A stretch of DNA of 22,425 nucleotides from an uncultured Verrucomicrobiota bacterium (GCA_902591645.1 CACJBM010000033.1:1-22425), one strand, 5' to 3'. Positions 1-9,306 are shown, counted from the stretch's first letter. Translations and numbers: made by a program. The notes: generated from the letters alone by a model not told the origin.

Positions 1-1399
1 TGCTCAAAAAGCGTACCCAGAAAATGATTGGGAAACTCTCGCTGTCTGGGCATGGGGAGGCATGCGAGTAGTCGACTATCTCGAAGGTAGGACCGATGTC
101 GACATGAAAAAGATCGCCATTACCGGACACTCAAGAGGCGGAAAAATGGCACTACTCGCTGGGGCCCTAGACGAGCGCATCTCACTAGTTGTTCCAAACG
201 GATCAGGGGCAGGCGGAGCCGGCTCATCCAGAATCCTTGGACCAGGAGCCGAATCAATCGGCATGAATGATAAACCACACTGGTATCATCCAAGAATTAG
301 AATGTTTGCAGAAAATGAAGCTCACCTCCCCTTCGATCAACATTTCCTGAAAGCACTCGTTGCACCGCGTGGACTCTTCTGCATTGAATCGACTGATGAC
401 CTTTATGCAAACCCACTAGGCACATATGCCACAAGTAAAGCAGCCATGCCGGTTTATGAACTTTATGGAGTTCCTGAAAAGAACGCTATCAGGTTCCGGC
501 GCGGAGGTCACACATTCAGCGGATCGGACTGGACATCACTACTCGACTACGCAGAACTGACCTTCTATGGGAGAGCTCCACAGGATGGGCAATCATTCTG
601 GCAAAATCCTGCAGAAGTAACACCACGACCCGATAGCGGAGGCGAATCGGGCTTCATAAGGGTAGGCCATGCAGGAAACAAAGGAGACTATAATTATCCT
701 AGAGTCGGTTCATTCGGCTCGGTAGACCATGACTACGAAATTGGTCGTTACAAGGTCAGTAATTCAGAATATGCCTCGTTCTTAAATTGGGCAGCCTCTG
801 AGTCAGATCCAAACGGTTTGTACAATCCAAGCATGAGGATAAGAAGAGAACTTAAAGACGGTAAAATCATCTACGAAGCGTACCCAGCCACAGCGAATAC
901 CGCCGTCACTTATGTGAGCTGGTATGATGCTTTACATTACTGCAACTGGTTAGGGGGCAATTATAGTACATCTTTAGATGAGCCGATCGGACAAAGAAAA
1001 AAAGGCGCTGAATATTTTTTGCCGACCGAAGATGAATGGTACAAAGCAGCTTACTATGATTCTAAAACAAAAAAATATAAACTCTATCCACTTCGAGATT
1101 CACACAAAATAGAGAACTCTGAAAAGCTAGCATCAAAGAGCAGTTACGGAATGATGGGAACATCTGATCATGTATGGGAATGGACTGAATCTAAGGTCGG
1201 AGAGGCATTCCGTGGGATCAGATCCGATTCCTGGTTCCAGGGCAACAACTACCAAGCGGCTGGGAGATATTATTCTAACCCGGATCTCGAACTTGGGCAC
1301 TTGGGTTTCAGAGTGGCCCGGACTTCCCCAAAATCAACTAACAATGATGAGACCAAAAAGAAAAGCATTCCAAAAAGAGCAAGGAAGTTTCGCCGTTAA
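1..1399 (+). CDS. CE15-like (glucuronoyl-esterase family) hydrolase fused to FGE/SUMF1-like domain, 5' partial
   Basis: The frame is open from base 2 (AQKAYPENDWETLAVWAWGG precedes the first ATG at 62), so the gene starts upstream of the window and 62 is an internal Met. The first part is an alpha/beta hydrolase of the CE15 type: nucleophile elbow GHSRGGK (Ser codon 131-133), then AGALDERI and the GSGAGGAG loop, an acidic region (ESTDDLYANP) and the likely catalytic His in GGHTF (509-511). CE15 enzymes cleave the ester between 4-O-methyl-glucuronate and lignin alcohols; the real substrate here is unknown. From about 653 to 1318 follows a formylglycine-generating-enzyme-like fold (YEIGRYKVSNSEY, SWYDALHYCNW, LPTEDEWYKAAYY, WEWTES, GHLGFRVAR). 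The cysteine pair used by true FGE is absent in the GIRSDSW region, so sulfatase activation is unlikely. A basic tail (KKKSIPKRARKFRR) ends the protein. The next gene begins 27 nt after the stop, suggesting an operon. Confidence 0.85.
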   Translation, partial: AQKAYPENDWETLAVWAWGGMRVVDYLEGRTDVDMKKIAITGHSRGGKMALLAGALDERISLVVPNGSGAGGAGSSRILGPGAESIGMNDKPHWYHPRIRMFAENEAHLPFDQHFLKALVAPRGLFCIESTDDLYANPLGTYATSKAAMPVYELYGVPEKNAIRFRRGGHTFSGSDWTSLLDYAELTFYGRAPQDGQSFWQNPAEVTPRPDSGGESGFIRVGHAGNKGDYNYPRVGSFGSVDHDYEIGRYKVSNSEYASFLNWAASESDPNGLYNPSMRIRRELKDGKIIYEAYPATANTAVTYVSWYDALHYCNWLGGNYSTSLDEPIGQRKKGAEYFLPTEDEWYKAAYYDSKTKKYKLYPLRDSHKIENSEKLASKSSYGMMGTSDHVWEWTESKVGEAFRGIRSDSWFQGNNYQAAGRYYSNPDLELGHLGFRVARTSPKSTNNDETKKKSIPKRARKFRR

Positions 1400-1426
1400 G
1401 TGCGCTTTAGTAATAATTTGAATGAT

Positions 1427-4400
1427 ATGATCCGTTACATAATTCTAACAATTGCCTTTCTTAATTTCTGGCCCATTCAGTCAAGGGCCGAAGAATTCAA
1501 AGTCACTGAATGGGCTAATGACCCGCTACTAACCAACAGCGTTGGCATTTCAATGGACGATAAGGGCCGCGCTTATTTGACAGTTTCAAAGAGAAGAAAA
1601 CAGTCAAGCCTCGATATTCGTCACCATCAGGATTTAGTTAAACAGGACCTTTCGTTTGAGACTGTCGAAGAGCGTCGTAAATATTATCGAGAAAAACTAA
1701 CGGGAAAGAGCTGGATACCTGACAGAAATAATGATGGCAAAAAAGACTGGAAAGATCTCACAGTCCAAAAGGACATGGTCTATCAAGTCACTGATAAAGA
1801 CGGTAACGGATCAGCTGATAGACTAAAGGTCCTCGGAGAGTACCACAGTGAAGTTACCGGTATCGCTGGAGGAGTACTTGCAGTCGGAGACGATGTTTTT
1901 GTAGCTGCAGAACCGGATTTTTTCAGATACCATGATACGGATGGGGACGGGTTCCCGGAAAAGGAACAGCTCGTTGGAACTGGTTTCCAAGTTCATATGG
2001 GACAAGGAGGCCATAACCTTAGTGGAGTGGCCGTTGGACCAGATGGGAGAGTTTACTGGTCACTTGGTGACAAGGGCCATTATGTAAAAACCAAAGAAGG
2101 GAAGACCTTCCACATGCCCAATAGTGGGGCAATTTTCCGATGCGAACTTGATGGGACCCGAGTCGAACGATTCTCATCGGGAGAGAGAAATGCCCAAGAA
2201 CTAGCCTTCGACTCTTACGGCAATCTTTTCAGCATGGACAATGATGGGGACTATCCAGGAGAAAAAGAAAGAGCACTGTACATTACTGAGGGGAGTGAAC
2301 ACGGATGGCGACTGAACTGGCAATGGCTAAGGAAACAGGACTTTACCAAAATTAGCGGTGTCTCGGCCTATAACCCATGGATGGAAGAGAAGCTCTTTTT
2401 GCCGGACCGCGAAGATCATGCCGCTTACATTACTCCAACTATTGGAAACTTCGGACCCGGACCCTGTGGATTTACCAGTAATCCTGGCACCGCACTCACT
2501 AAGGAACTCTCCGATTGCTTCTTTATGACCAATCAGCAGAATCAGGTAAGAGTATTTAAATTCCTTCCTAAGGGAGCCTCATTTAAATTTGAAGAGCTCA
2601 AGCCCATAAAGGGAGGGATAGGTAATACGGGTCTGGCCATTGGCCCCGATGGCGCTCTCTACTCTGCATCGTGGGGAAGCGGCAAAGGATTTATCTTTCG
2701 GTTCGATGCGGCTGCAAAAGAAAGCCATCATCCAGCGAGAGAAGAAACTCAAAAAATACTTCATCTAATTACCAAAGAGCAAAACATCAAAACACTAAGC
2801 TCCTGGCTCGATTCTCCCGATCAGAGGGTCCGCATGAAAGGACAATTTGAGCTGGTCAATCGTGGTGATGAAGGCCTGAAAGCACTAAAACAAAAATTAG
2901 ATTCTGGCACCCTATTAGGCAAACTTCATGCGATTTGGGGAATCGGCATGGCATCCCGGAATGATCCGGAAAAAATTTCTCTTATGGGCTCAGCATGGAA
3001 AAATAAAGAACCCGAAATTCTTGCACAGGCTGCCAAGGCAGTGGGCGATTTAGGTCAAAGGTCAAAGCAATTTGACTCCGAACTAATAGCAGGACTGGAC
3101 CATGAATCTGAGCGGGTAAAATTCTTCTGCGCCATTGCACTTGGCAATCGCAAGAGCGGAGGAATAGCCAAAAAACTTGTCAGTCTGATTGAACATAGCG
3201 GTTCAAAGGATCCTTATATCAGGCATGCGGGATCCATGGGGCTTTCAGGAACAATGAATCCTGGGCAAATTGCTAGGCTTAGCGAGAATCCAAATAAGAC
3301 AGTCAAACTCGCTGCGATCGTTGCAATGAGACGAATCGCTTCCCCCGAAATCCGGTCTTTTCTAAATGATTCGGATGAACTGATCCTGCTAGAGGCTGCG
3401 CGTGCAATTCATGATGACCAATCAATTCCCGAAGCGCTCCCAGACCTGGCTGCAGTACTCAAGCGTAAAGGACTCAAAAATGAAGCCCTCATAAGAAGAG
3501 CTATTAATGCCGCACTGCGGACAGGCTCTGGATCGGACCTTGATCTTTTAGCTGATTATATAAGGAGTGGAGAAGGGTCAGCAAAAATGAGAAGAACGGC
3601 ACTCGCATCAATGCTTTGGTGGGCAAATCCACCCGTCCTCGATCCTGTCGAAGGGCGATACCGGAAGCACTCACCTAGGGACAAGGATTTGGTAAATAAA
3701 GCAATCGAATCGATCCGCGATAATATACTTGCTGATAATGAACTGACGGAGGTTCTTCTAAAGGGAGTCGAAGTTAGAGGGGAATCTTCTTGGCTAAAGG
3801 GAACAAAGAAATATTTTGCAAACTGGCCTTCTAAAATGCAGGTCCGGTTATTGGCGGCTCTCGATAAGACAAATTCTCCTGAACTCAAGGAATTTGTCAT
3901 TCAGGGACTTGATTCAAACTCTTCGGAAGTCAGGGAAAAGGCCAGAGCCTACGCAAATAAGGCAGGCGTGCCAACACTCCATCTTATACTTGCAACACTT
4001 GGGGACCCGAAAGCTTCTGGTCAGGGAGATGCGATTCGCCAACTAGCCAATCTTGAGGACCCTAAAGCAAAAGAAAAGTTCATGGAATTAGTTGCTGAAT
4101 TCAAATCTGGTAAAACTCCTTCTCATTGGAAACTCGAAATGTGGCAAGTCGCCAAATCCAAAGGCATCAAGTTGAAGGGAGGCTATGAACTTCTAGAAAA
4201 CGGTGGTGATCCGGCAAGAGGCAAGAAACTCGTTATGGAGCATGCAGCGGCTCAATGCATCCGTTGTCATAAAATTAACAAAGTTGGGAGTGATCTTGGC
4301 CCTGATCTGACAAAGATAGGCAGATTGAGAAACAGAAATCACCTAGTCATATCAATGCTGGACCCGGTGAGGGAAATTTCTGATGGGTACGGAAACATTC

Positions 4401-4615
4401 TAATCAAGACAAAGGATGGTAAGGAGATTGTTGGTGTCCTTTCCAGTAAAGAAACCAAAGAATGGATCATCACTCTCGCCGATGGCAGCAAAAAGAAAAT
4501 CGACCCAAAAATAGTCGACACTTCTCAAGTCACTTCAATAATGCCACCGATGAGTGCAATCATGAAACCTGAAGAGATTCGGGACGTTGTCAGCTACTTA
4601 TCAACCCTCAAATGA
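1427..4615 (+). CDS. Secreted PVC-type dehydrogenase with HEAT-like repeats and C-terminal heme c (CxxCH)
   Basis: The 1062-residue protein has a signal peptide (MIRYIILTIAFLNFWPIQSRA), so ATG 1427 is preferred over the in-frame GTG at 1400. Residues about 25-440 form a beta-propeller of the PVC membrane-bound-dehydrogenase type (AVGPDGRVYWSLGD, ELAFDSYGNLFSMDNDGD, AIGPDGALYSASWG) with acidic Ca-binding-like loops (TDKDGNGSAD, HDTDGDGFPE). About 450-850 is helical, HEAT-like (RVRMKGQFEL, ERVKFFCAIALGNR). The end (about 920-1062) is the PVC heme domain with CIRCH at 944-948 and the distal Met candidates in MPPMSAIM. These proteins are thought to oxidise sugars or alcohols in the periplasm and pass electrons to the heme; the substrate is not known. 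It lies between a carbohydrate esterase and a Gfo/Idh/MocA gene, which fits sugar oxidation. No clear Shine-Dalgarno sequence is visible. Confidence 0.9.
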   Translation: MIRYIILTIAFLNFWPIQSRAEEFKVTEWANDPLLTNSVGISMDDKGRAYLTVSKRRKQSSLDIRHHQDLVKQDLSFETVEERRKYYREKLTGKSWIPDRNNDGKKDWKDLTVQKDMVYQVTDKDGNGSADRLKVLGEYHSEVTGIAGGVLAVGDDVFVAAEPDFFRYHDTDGDGFPEKEQLVGTGFQVHMGQGGHNLSGVAVGPDGRVYWSLGDKGHYVKTKEGKTFHMPNSGAIFRCELDGTRVERFSSGERNAQELAFDSYGNLFSMDNDGDYPGEKERALYITEGSEHGWRLNWQWLRKQDFTKISGVSAYNPWMEEKLFLPDREDHAAYITPTIGNFGPGPCGFTSNPGTALTKELSDCFFMTNQQNQVRVFKFLPKGASFKFEELKPIKGGIGNTGLAIGPDGALYSASWGSGKGFIFRFDAAAKESHHPAREETQKILHLITKEQNIKTLSSWLDSPDQRVRMKGQFELVNRGDEGLKALKQKLDSGTLLGKLHAIWGIGMASRNDPEKISLMGSAWKNKEPEILAQAAKAVGDLGQRSKQFDSELIAGLDHESERVKFFCAIALGNRKSGGIAKKLVSLIEHSGSKDPYIRHAGSMGLSGTMNPGQIARLSENPNKTVKLAAIVAMRRIASPEIRSFLNDSDELILLEAARAIHDDQSIPEALPDLAAVLKRKGLKNEALIRRAINAALRTGSGSDLDLLADYIRSGEGSAKMRRTALASMLWWANPPVLDPVEGRYRKHSPRDKDLVNKAIESIRDNILADNELTEVLLKGVEVRGESSWLKGTKKYFANWPSKMQVRLLAALDKTNSPELKEFVIQGLDSNSSEVREKARAYANKAGVPTLHLILATLGDPKASGQGDAIRQLANLEDPKAKEKFMELVAEFKSGKTPSHWKLEMWQVAKSKGIKLKGGYELLENGGDPARGKKLVMEHAAAQCIRCHKINKVGSDLGPDLTKIGRLRNRNHLVISMLDPVREISDGYGNILIKTKDGKEIVGVLSSKETKEWIITLADGSKKKIDPKIVDTSQVTSIMPPMSAIMKPEEIRDVVSYLSTLK

Positions 4616-4752
4616 TAACTTGCTTTCACTGGAGAGATATAGAAATTAAGACTACCCAAGGCTAACGGCCCCCAATCAATTAAAACGGAACCGATACATA
4701 ATTCACTCGTTACAATCAAAGACTTTACACCAACATCAATAAAGGAAATCAA

Positions 4753-6120
4753 ATGACTAAAGAAAACTCTAATAATAAGATGACCCGTCGTGGAGTCCTT
4801 AAGGGAACTTCGGCTCTAGCAATTCCAACGTTCATGCCTAAGAGCGTATTTGGAGCGAATGAAAAGAAGATTAATATCGCCTGGGTTGGTTTTGGTAATA
4901 TGGGTTGGGGTGACTTAAACAATTGCTCAAATGGAAATAACGTTGTCGCACTTTGTGACTGCAACCCGGGCACATGGGAACGTGCAAAAAAGAAATTCCC
5001 AAAGGCAAAATTCTATAAGGATTTCCGCAAAATGCTGGAAGAAATGGGTGACCAAATTGATGCCGTAGGTGTTGGCACGCCGGACCATTCTCACTTTGCA
5101 ATTGCCTACACTGCGATGAGTATGGGCAAACATGTGTTTGTCGAAAAACCGCTCGTTCATTCGCTTTGGGAAGCACGGACCTTGCAGGCACTGGCTAAAG
5201 AAAAAGGCTTAGTAACACAAATGGGAAACCAGGGCCACGCCTTCGAGGGTGCCTATCTGGTCAAGGAGTGGTACGAGGCCGGACTAATTGGTGAGGTTAA
5301 GGAAGTCCTTACCTGGACAGACCGGCCCGCAAGAGGATGGGGATTCAACGGACAAGTTCGCACAGAATATCCAAAGGCAGAAAAGCTTCCTGAAGGAATG
5401 GATTGGAATTTGTGGCTTGGCCCCTGTCAGGAAGATGTCCCATTTAGTAGAGCAATTCATCCAACTACTTGGCGACCATGGTGGAGCTTTGGCTGTGGAG
5501 GTCTCGGCGACATAGGTTGCCACACTATTGATACCGCTTACTGGGCACTTGGTCTGGGCGCTCCTGATAAGGTAGAAGTCGATATGGCAGAAAAAGCTAA
5601 CCCCATTCATACACCAAACGGCTCTATCGTAACCTATAAGTTTCCATCTCGTGGAAAACAGCCTGCTGTAGACGTCAAATGGATTGAAGGACCTCGTCTT
5701 CCAAAAGCACCCAACGGATACGATTGGGACATTAAAGGTCATGGTGGATTTATTATGGTCGGAGAAAAAGGTGGAATTAGCCACGATGGAATGCGACCAA
5801 ACAGTCCCCGACTCTATCCAAAGGCTCGTTGGGAAGATTATAGAAAGAACGCCAATGAACGTGTTCCAAAAACATTAAAGCGTGTCCCTGGCATCCATAA
5901 TGATTGGGTCAATGGAATCCGAAACAACGAAAAAACTGTCTCTGACTTTAGTTATAGCGGACCACTCACAGAAAGTATCATCTTAGGTACACTTGCAATC
6001 CGAACTGGTAAAGGCCTTGAGTGGAATGCCAAAGATATGAAGATCACCGGCAACAAAGAAGCCGCCTCACTCATTAATGTTGAAGCTCGCAAAGGTTGGC
6101 GCACCTCTGACTTAGTCTAA
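4753..6120 (+). CDS. Gfo/Idh/MocA-family oxidoreductase with Tat signal
   Basis: The 455-residue protein begins with a Tat-type leader (TRRGVLKGTSALAIPTFMP), so it is probably exported folded with its cofactor. The Rossmann domain follows: INIAWVGFGNMGWG (nucleotide-binding glycine motif), VVALCDCNP, AVGVGTPDHSHFAIA, and the family EKP motif in HVFVEKPLVHS. The C-terminal domain contains GGLGDIGCHTIDTAYWALGLG, where the His is the usual catalytic or substrate-binding position. Family members oxidise or reduce sugars with tightly bound NAD(P). An AGGAA Shine-Dalgarno stretch lies 6-10 nt before ATG 4753. A gap of 137 nt from the upstream dehydrogenase suggests a shared or weak separate promoter; I could not identify one. 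Secreted PVC members of this family usually sit in polysaccharide-use loci, consistent with the upstream CE15-like gene. Confidence 0.93.
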   Translation: MTKENSNNKMTRRGVLKGTSALAIPTFMPKSVFGANEKKINIAWVGFGNMGWGDLNNCSNGNNVVALCDCNPGTWERAKKKFPKAKFYKDFRKMLEEMGDQIDAVGVGTPDHSHFAIAYTAMSMGKHVFVEKPLVHSLWEARTLQALAKEKGLVTQMGNQGHAFEGAYLVKEWYEAGLIGEVKEVLTWTDRPARGWGFNGQVRTEYPKAEKLPEGMDWNLWLGPCQEDVPFSRAIHPTTWRPWWSFGCGGLGDIGCHTIDTAYWALGLGAPDKVEVDMAEKANPIHTPNGSIVTYKFPSRGKQPAVDVKWIEGPRLPKAPNGYDWDIKGHGGFIMVGEKGGISHDGMRPNSPRLYPKARWEDYRKNANERVPKTLKRVPGIHNDWVNGIRNNEKTVSDFSYSGPLTESIILGTLAIRTGKGLEWNAKDMKITGNKEAASLINVEARKGWRTSDLV

Positions 6121-6150
6121 TCTCAAGGCACTTTAATAATTAAATTTGCC

Positions 6151-6206
6151 AACAGCAAAAGCTGTTCCGGCATGTAATATGATTGGCTAATAATTAACAA
6201 ATTAGC
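6151..6206. terminator. Two small hairpins between convergent genes
   Basis: AACAGC-AAAA-GCTGTT (6151-6166) and GCTAAT-N9-ATTAGC (6186-6206) are perfect 6-bp stems between the convergent stops at 6120 and 6202. Neither has a strong T tract, so use as a bidirectional terminator is only a guess. The second hairpin overlaps the stop codon of the minus-strand gene. Confidence 0.25.
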
Positions 6207-7074
6207 AACTATCGTAGTACTTTTTTACAATTTCCTGAACCCGCATAGCCAGTTCTGCATCGGTAGCATACAGCGCACCACGATGGTTCATGAAAGTCGA
6301 ATCTGATCTGTTAAGGTCCAGTGGATTTCCAAAGACATCACTAACGGCGGCTCCTGACTCCTGATAAAGGCAAGCAGTAGCAGCATAATCCCAAAGGCTA
6401 CCGCCACCATCTTGAGACTTAGGAAATTTAAAATGACAGGCCGGTGCCCTATCTAGGGCATAACATGCATTCATGACTGCTCCACCATAATGCATCGCTG
6501 TGAGTCCGTTAAGCCCGAGCAAATAGGCATAGGACTCAAGGTCATCTTGAATTTCGTTGAATTTAGGATTCTCAGCAAAGCTACTATCATAAGTAAAAGT
6601 CAGCTCTTGAGCTGATTGTACCGGAACCCATGCCTCATTGTTCCGCATGAGACCCTGACCCTTAGTTGCCTGATAAAGGGTATCATGTACCGGATCATAT
6701 ACTACGCCGATTTGAGGAGTCCCATCCCTAGCAACTAATCCAATAGAGACCGAGTATCCCGGCTGACCATTAATAAATGGTAGGGTACCGTCCAGAGGAT
6801 CAATGCACCAGAAATAGTCATGTTCTAGCCGACCCCTATCATCCTCACCTTCCTCTGCAAGCATCGCAATATCAAGTTCATCGCAAGTCGGCATCAATAT
6901 CTGAAGTATTGCATCCTGAGATTTACGGTCCACCTCAGTGACCACCTGTGAAGCTAGAGTGCTACCACTCTCCTTCTGCATGACATGCACGTCCCTATCA
7001 CGATAAGATCTTATCAATTGCCCTGCATTAGAGGCGGCTTTTACAGCCTTTTGCGTTAACACGGTGAAATCCAT
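6202..7074 (-). CDS. Inositol monophosphatase-family phosphatase (IMPase / 3'(2'),5'-bisphosphate nucleotidase type)
   Basis: The 290-residue cytoplasmic protein has the full Mg-dependent phosphatase signature: VVTEVDR (44-50), EEGED (74-78), IDPLDGT (91-97) and WDYAAT (228-233), the last being the family's C-terminal metal-binding Asp motif. The length is normal for the family. The substrate could be an inositol or sugar phosphate, histidinol phosphate or PAP; sequence alone does not decide. Its ATG overlaps the stop of the upstream kinase-like gene by one base (TAATG at 7073-7077 on the minus strand), so the two are translationally coupled. A kinase/phosphatase pair suggests they act on the same small phosphorylated metabolite, which is inference. 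Confidence 0.9.
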   Translation of the reverse strand: MDFTVLTQKAVKAASNAGQLIRSYRDRDVHVMQKESGSTLASQVVTEVDRKSQDAILQILMPTCDELDIAMLAEEGEDDRGRLEHDYFWCIDPLDGTLPFINGQPGYSVSIGLVARDGTPQIGVVYDPVHDTLYQATKGQGLMRNNEAWVPVQSAQELTFTYDSSFAENPKFNEIQDDLESYAYLLGLNGLTAMHYGGAVMNACYALDRAPACHFKFPKSQDGGGSLWDYAATACLYQESGAAVSDVFGNPLDLNRSDSTFMNHRGALYATDAELAMRVQEIVKKYYDSC

Positions 7075-8063
7075 TAAGCCTTAACCTCCTTTAGTGAATC
7101 AGTCACCTCACGCGTGACCCTCTCGCTATAGTCACTGAGCTTCCAGTGTCCCGGACTCCAGCCCTTCATGAACCGATGAAAATCAGCCCAAGCCACACGA
7201 TAGAGAGGACGCCAATCGGCTTCGAGTTCCTGCATGCATATGCCTTTATCGAATGCCTCCATGAATGAAGAGAGCTCCTTGAAATAGAGATTTAGAACCT
7301 CCTCTTCCCTCTCTTCGGCCTCTCGATCTCGAAAACAACTTCCTACGAAATAGGCCAAATCCTTCATGCCACAACCTCCACCAACATATTGAAAATCCAC
7401 CGCCGCCACCCCTGATCCTTCAACGGAAAAACAGAAATTTGCCAACTTAGCATCTCCATGGACCAAAGTCTGAAAAGTAGAGCTCTTTAGCTTCGCATCA
7501 ATCATTGGAGCACAGGCCCTAAGTTGTGGATCGCCCAATTGCTCAAGTTCATCGGGCCGAGTCTCAAGGTGCCAATAAGTGCCGGTTTCCCAGAGACCCT
7601 CTGAGCTCATGCCCATGCACGAAGCATGAAAAGCCGCTAACCACTGAACACACAAATGCATCTCATTTTGGTTCACGGAACTTCGTCGATGAGAATATCC
7701 AGACGCGTCAAGATCCTCCATTACCAAAAGGAATTCATTGTCGCTAGTTTTAACCCCAAAGCTTTCCGGTATTCTGGCATGCTTGTTGATTCCTTTATTA
7801 TTCTGATAACGGTACCAATTCGTTTCTACCTCATAAGACTTGAGTTTTCTCTGGTGAGATAAATCCGTGTTCCATCCTCTCGGATGCTTACCACCTTCCG
7901 GTTGGACATGCTTCACTATAACACTAGAAACATCAGAGCCCTCTAAACCAATACGCACAATACTTCCATATCCACTCCATAGCGTTTGCACAATACCAAG
8001 ATGTTTGAGTCTGCCTGCCCCGGTTATTTCCAAGATAAACTGGTCTATTTCATCCTTCTCCAT
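7074..8063 (-). CDS. EcKL/aminoglycoside-phosphotransferase-like small-molecule kinase
   Basis: The 329-residue protein belongs to the protein-kinase-like superfamily. It shows a VIVKHV lysine strand (Lys about 51), a helix-C Glu in YEVETNWY (about 77-84), hinge LLVMEDLD, catalytic HGDAKLANF (HGD 202-204) and metal-binding DFQ (223-225) followed by GMKDLAYF. The DFQ in place of DFG, the YEVE helix and the overall pattern resemble the ecdysteroid-kinase-like/DUF1679 and CHK groups more than true aminoglycoside kinases. The frame stays open to an ATG at 8105, but that adds a hydrophobic 14-residue stretch without a family match; MEKDEIDQF from 8063 fits the family start better. The natural substrate is unknown; antibiotic resistance should not be assumed. 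It is coupled to the downstream phosphatase gene. Confidence 0.8.
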   Translation of the reverse strand: MEKDEIDQFILEITGAGRLKHLGIVQTLWSGYGSIVRIGLEGSDVSSVIVKHVQPEGGKHPRGWNTDLSHQRKLKSYEVETNWYRYQNNKGINKHARIPESFGVKTSDNEFLLVMEDLDASGYSHRRSSVNQNEMHLCVQWLAAFHASCMGMSSEGLWETGTYWHLETRPDELEQLGDPQLRACAPMIDAKLKSSTFQTLVHGDAKLANFCFSVEGSGVAAVDFQYVGGGCGMKDLAYFVGSCFRDREAEEREEEVLNLYFKELSSFMEAFDKGICMQELEADWRPLYRVAWADFHRFMKGWSPGHWKLSDYSERVTREVTDSLKEVKA

Positions 8064-8149
8064 GCAAGCCAGAAAGCTAACGGTAAAGTTGAAAAAAACC
8101 AACAATTTTAGGCGTTCCGCTTAAGCATCTACCAACTAGAACCCTGAAG

Positions 8150-9016
8150 TTAATCAATTAATTCTACCACAGAAAAAATAGCCCGGTGATCTGAAGCCAC
8201 CTCCTCACCCAACACTTTAGATTCGATCAATTTCCAACGTTTTTTTGGTCGCACCAAAATGTAATCAATCTGACGAGTGGGTTTTGCTACAGGAATAGTC
8301 GGCGCAACGTCAGTATTAGTTCGTAACCATAATTTACCAATCTCTTTTAATGTGGGGCTATCAGGAACATCATTAAAGTCTCCCGCTAAAATGGCAGGGT
8401 CAGTATCGGAAATGCCAATCATTTGGTTAATGAATTTTGCCGAAGCAAGTCGCTCTTCGCCCGGACGACGGTGATCTAAATGCGTCGCCAAAAAAAATAC
8501 ACTTCGATCTTCTGATACCTTGATAGCTGATTTAAGGACTCCACGCTGTTCTCCCGCATCAATATTAGGTAAGTGAAAATTCTTTTTTTGGATAATAGGA
8601 AATCGTGAGAGGATAACATTACCATAATGGCCTCCTTGAAAATCGATATTAGAACCAAAGGTGCTCTTCATTTTTGTTAGACGAGACAACTCAGCTACTT
8701 GGTCCACCTTACCGGTCCTCTTAGTGTTCTGATCCACCTCCTGCAAAGCCACTAGGTCAGGTTTCACAGATAAAATTACCCGAGCAATGCGGGGCAAATC
8801 AAGTTTTCCGTCCACTCCTTCAGCGTGATGAATGTTGTAACACAAGACCCTTAGTCGGACCGGTTTTTTGTTGTTCACTTCTAAAATTATCTGACCTTTG
8901 GCACTGCCAACCCCAACCAAACCTCCAGCCACAGGATCTTTGGTAGAACCCTGACCAAAGGAGCTAATCGCAGTTAGAGTAAGAACGAATACAGTAACAA
9001 TGATCGGCTTTTTCAT
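8150..9016 (-). CDS. Secreted endonuclease/exonuclease/phosphatase (EEP) family protein
   Basis: The 288-residue protein has a signal peptide (MKKPIIVTVFVLTLTAISSF, cleavage near GQG). The EEP metal-dependent phosphoesterase fold is complete: CYNIHHAEG (N61), LQEVD (E93), GNVILSR (132-138), ATHLDHRR (His 179 region), AGDFNDVPD (D213, N215), DYILV and SDHRAI (D276/H277). Close relatives hydrolyse phosphodiesters in nucleic acids, phospholipids or sphingomyelin; export favours an extracellular or periplasmic substrate such as DNA for phosphate scavenging. The start is supported by AGGAAG immediately upstream on the minus strand. It transcribes away from the leader repeat at 9101-9167, so 9017-9100 must hold its promoter; I could not define the boxes. 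Confidence 0.9.
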   Translation of the reverse strand: MKKPIIVTVFVLTLTAISSFGQGSTKDPVAGGLVGVGSAKGQIILEVNNKKPVRLRVLCYNIHHAEGVDGKLDLPRIARVILSVKPDLVALQEVDQNTKRTGKVDQVAELSRLTKMKSTFGSNIDFQGGHYGNVILSRFPIIQKKNFHLPNIDAGEQRGVLKSAIKVSEDRSVFFLATHLDHRRPGEERLASAKFINQMIGISDTDPAILAGDFNDVPDSPTLKEIGKLWLRTNTDVAPTIPVAKPTRQIDYILVRPKKRWKLIESKVLGEEVASDHRAIFSVVELID

Positions 9017-9100
9017 GCTTCCTATTTACTGCAGAATTCATGGTTTTCCAAGTTGCAACGAACCCAATACATAACTCATCGTTCGTAGGAATAATTCACG

Positions 9101-9167
9101 GTTCCTGTTATCATCTGCGGTGGATTTTGTAATTGGTCGGTTAGTTCTGAGGTGTTAGGGTTTGGGG
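9101..9167 (+). promoter_or_regulatory. Leader repeat copy A (promoter plus 5' UTR)
   Basis: This matches two other leaders in the window (14007-14074 and 16216-16282). It carries a TATCAT box at 9109-9114 (TATAAT in the others), then a 25-bp core at 9118-9142 that is identical in all three (ends in TTGGTCGGTT), then 25 nt ending GGTGTTAGGGTTTGGGG directly before ATG 9168. The constant spacing to a start codon suggests a promoter with a conserved transcribed leader. No convincing -35 box is visible. Upstream, ATTCATGG at 9038 and CGTTCGTAGGA at 9080-9090 are faint traces of the 24-bp repeat found at 16174, 17117 and 19086. Confidence 0.7.
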
Positions 9168-9272
9168 ATGAGGATTCTAAAACTCTTTTTCTTTGTTCTG
9201 GGATCAGTGTGCAATGCAGAAATTAGAATTTGGACTGCTGTAAATGGCAAAGAGGTAGAGGCTGAAAAATAA
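9168..9272 (+). pseudogene. 34-residue ORF: signal peptide plus start of an SHD1-like domain (5' gene remnant)
   Basis: The ORF encodes a signal peptide (MRILKLFFFVLGSVCNA) and then EIRIWTAVNGKEVEAEK before a TAA. The mature start matches that of the ORF at 16283 (ELRTWTAVNGKEVEAEF). The pattern tWTa-x-G-K-x-v-eAE is typical of the start of SHD1-like domains in secreted PVC proteins. The rest of such a protein is missing, and the 1500-residue gene starts 34 nt later in unrelated sequence. I read it as a truncated gene, though a short exported peptide is not excluded. Confidence 0.6.
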
Positions 9273-9306
9273 CCAATGAACCCCTTACAATCATTCTAAC
9301 CGTCCG

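Noticed and set aside
1400..1426. GTG 1400 as start of the heme dehydrogenase
   Set aside because: It would put nine polar residues ahead of a standard signal peptide; ATG 1427 gives a normal one.
8064..8105. 14-residue N-terminal extension of the kinase-like protein from ATG 8105
   Set aside because: The extension is hydrophobic but too short for a signal peptide and not expected in this cytoplasmic family.
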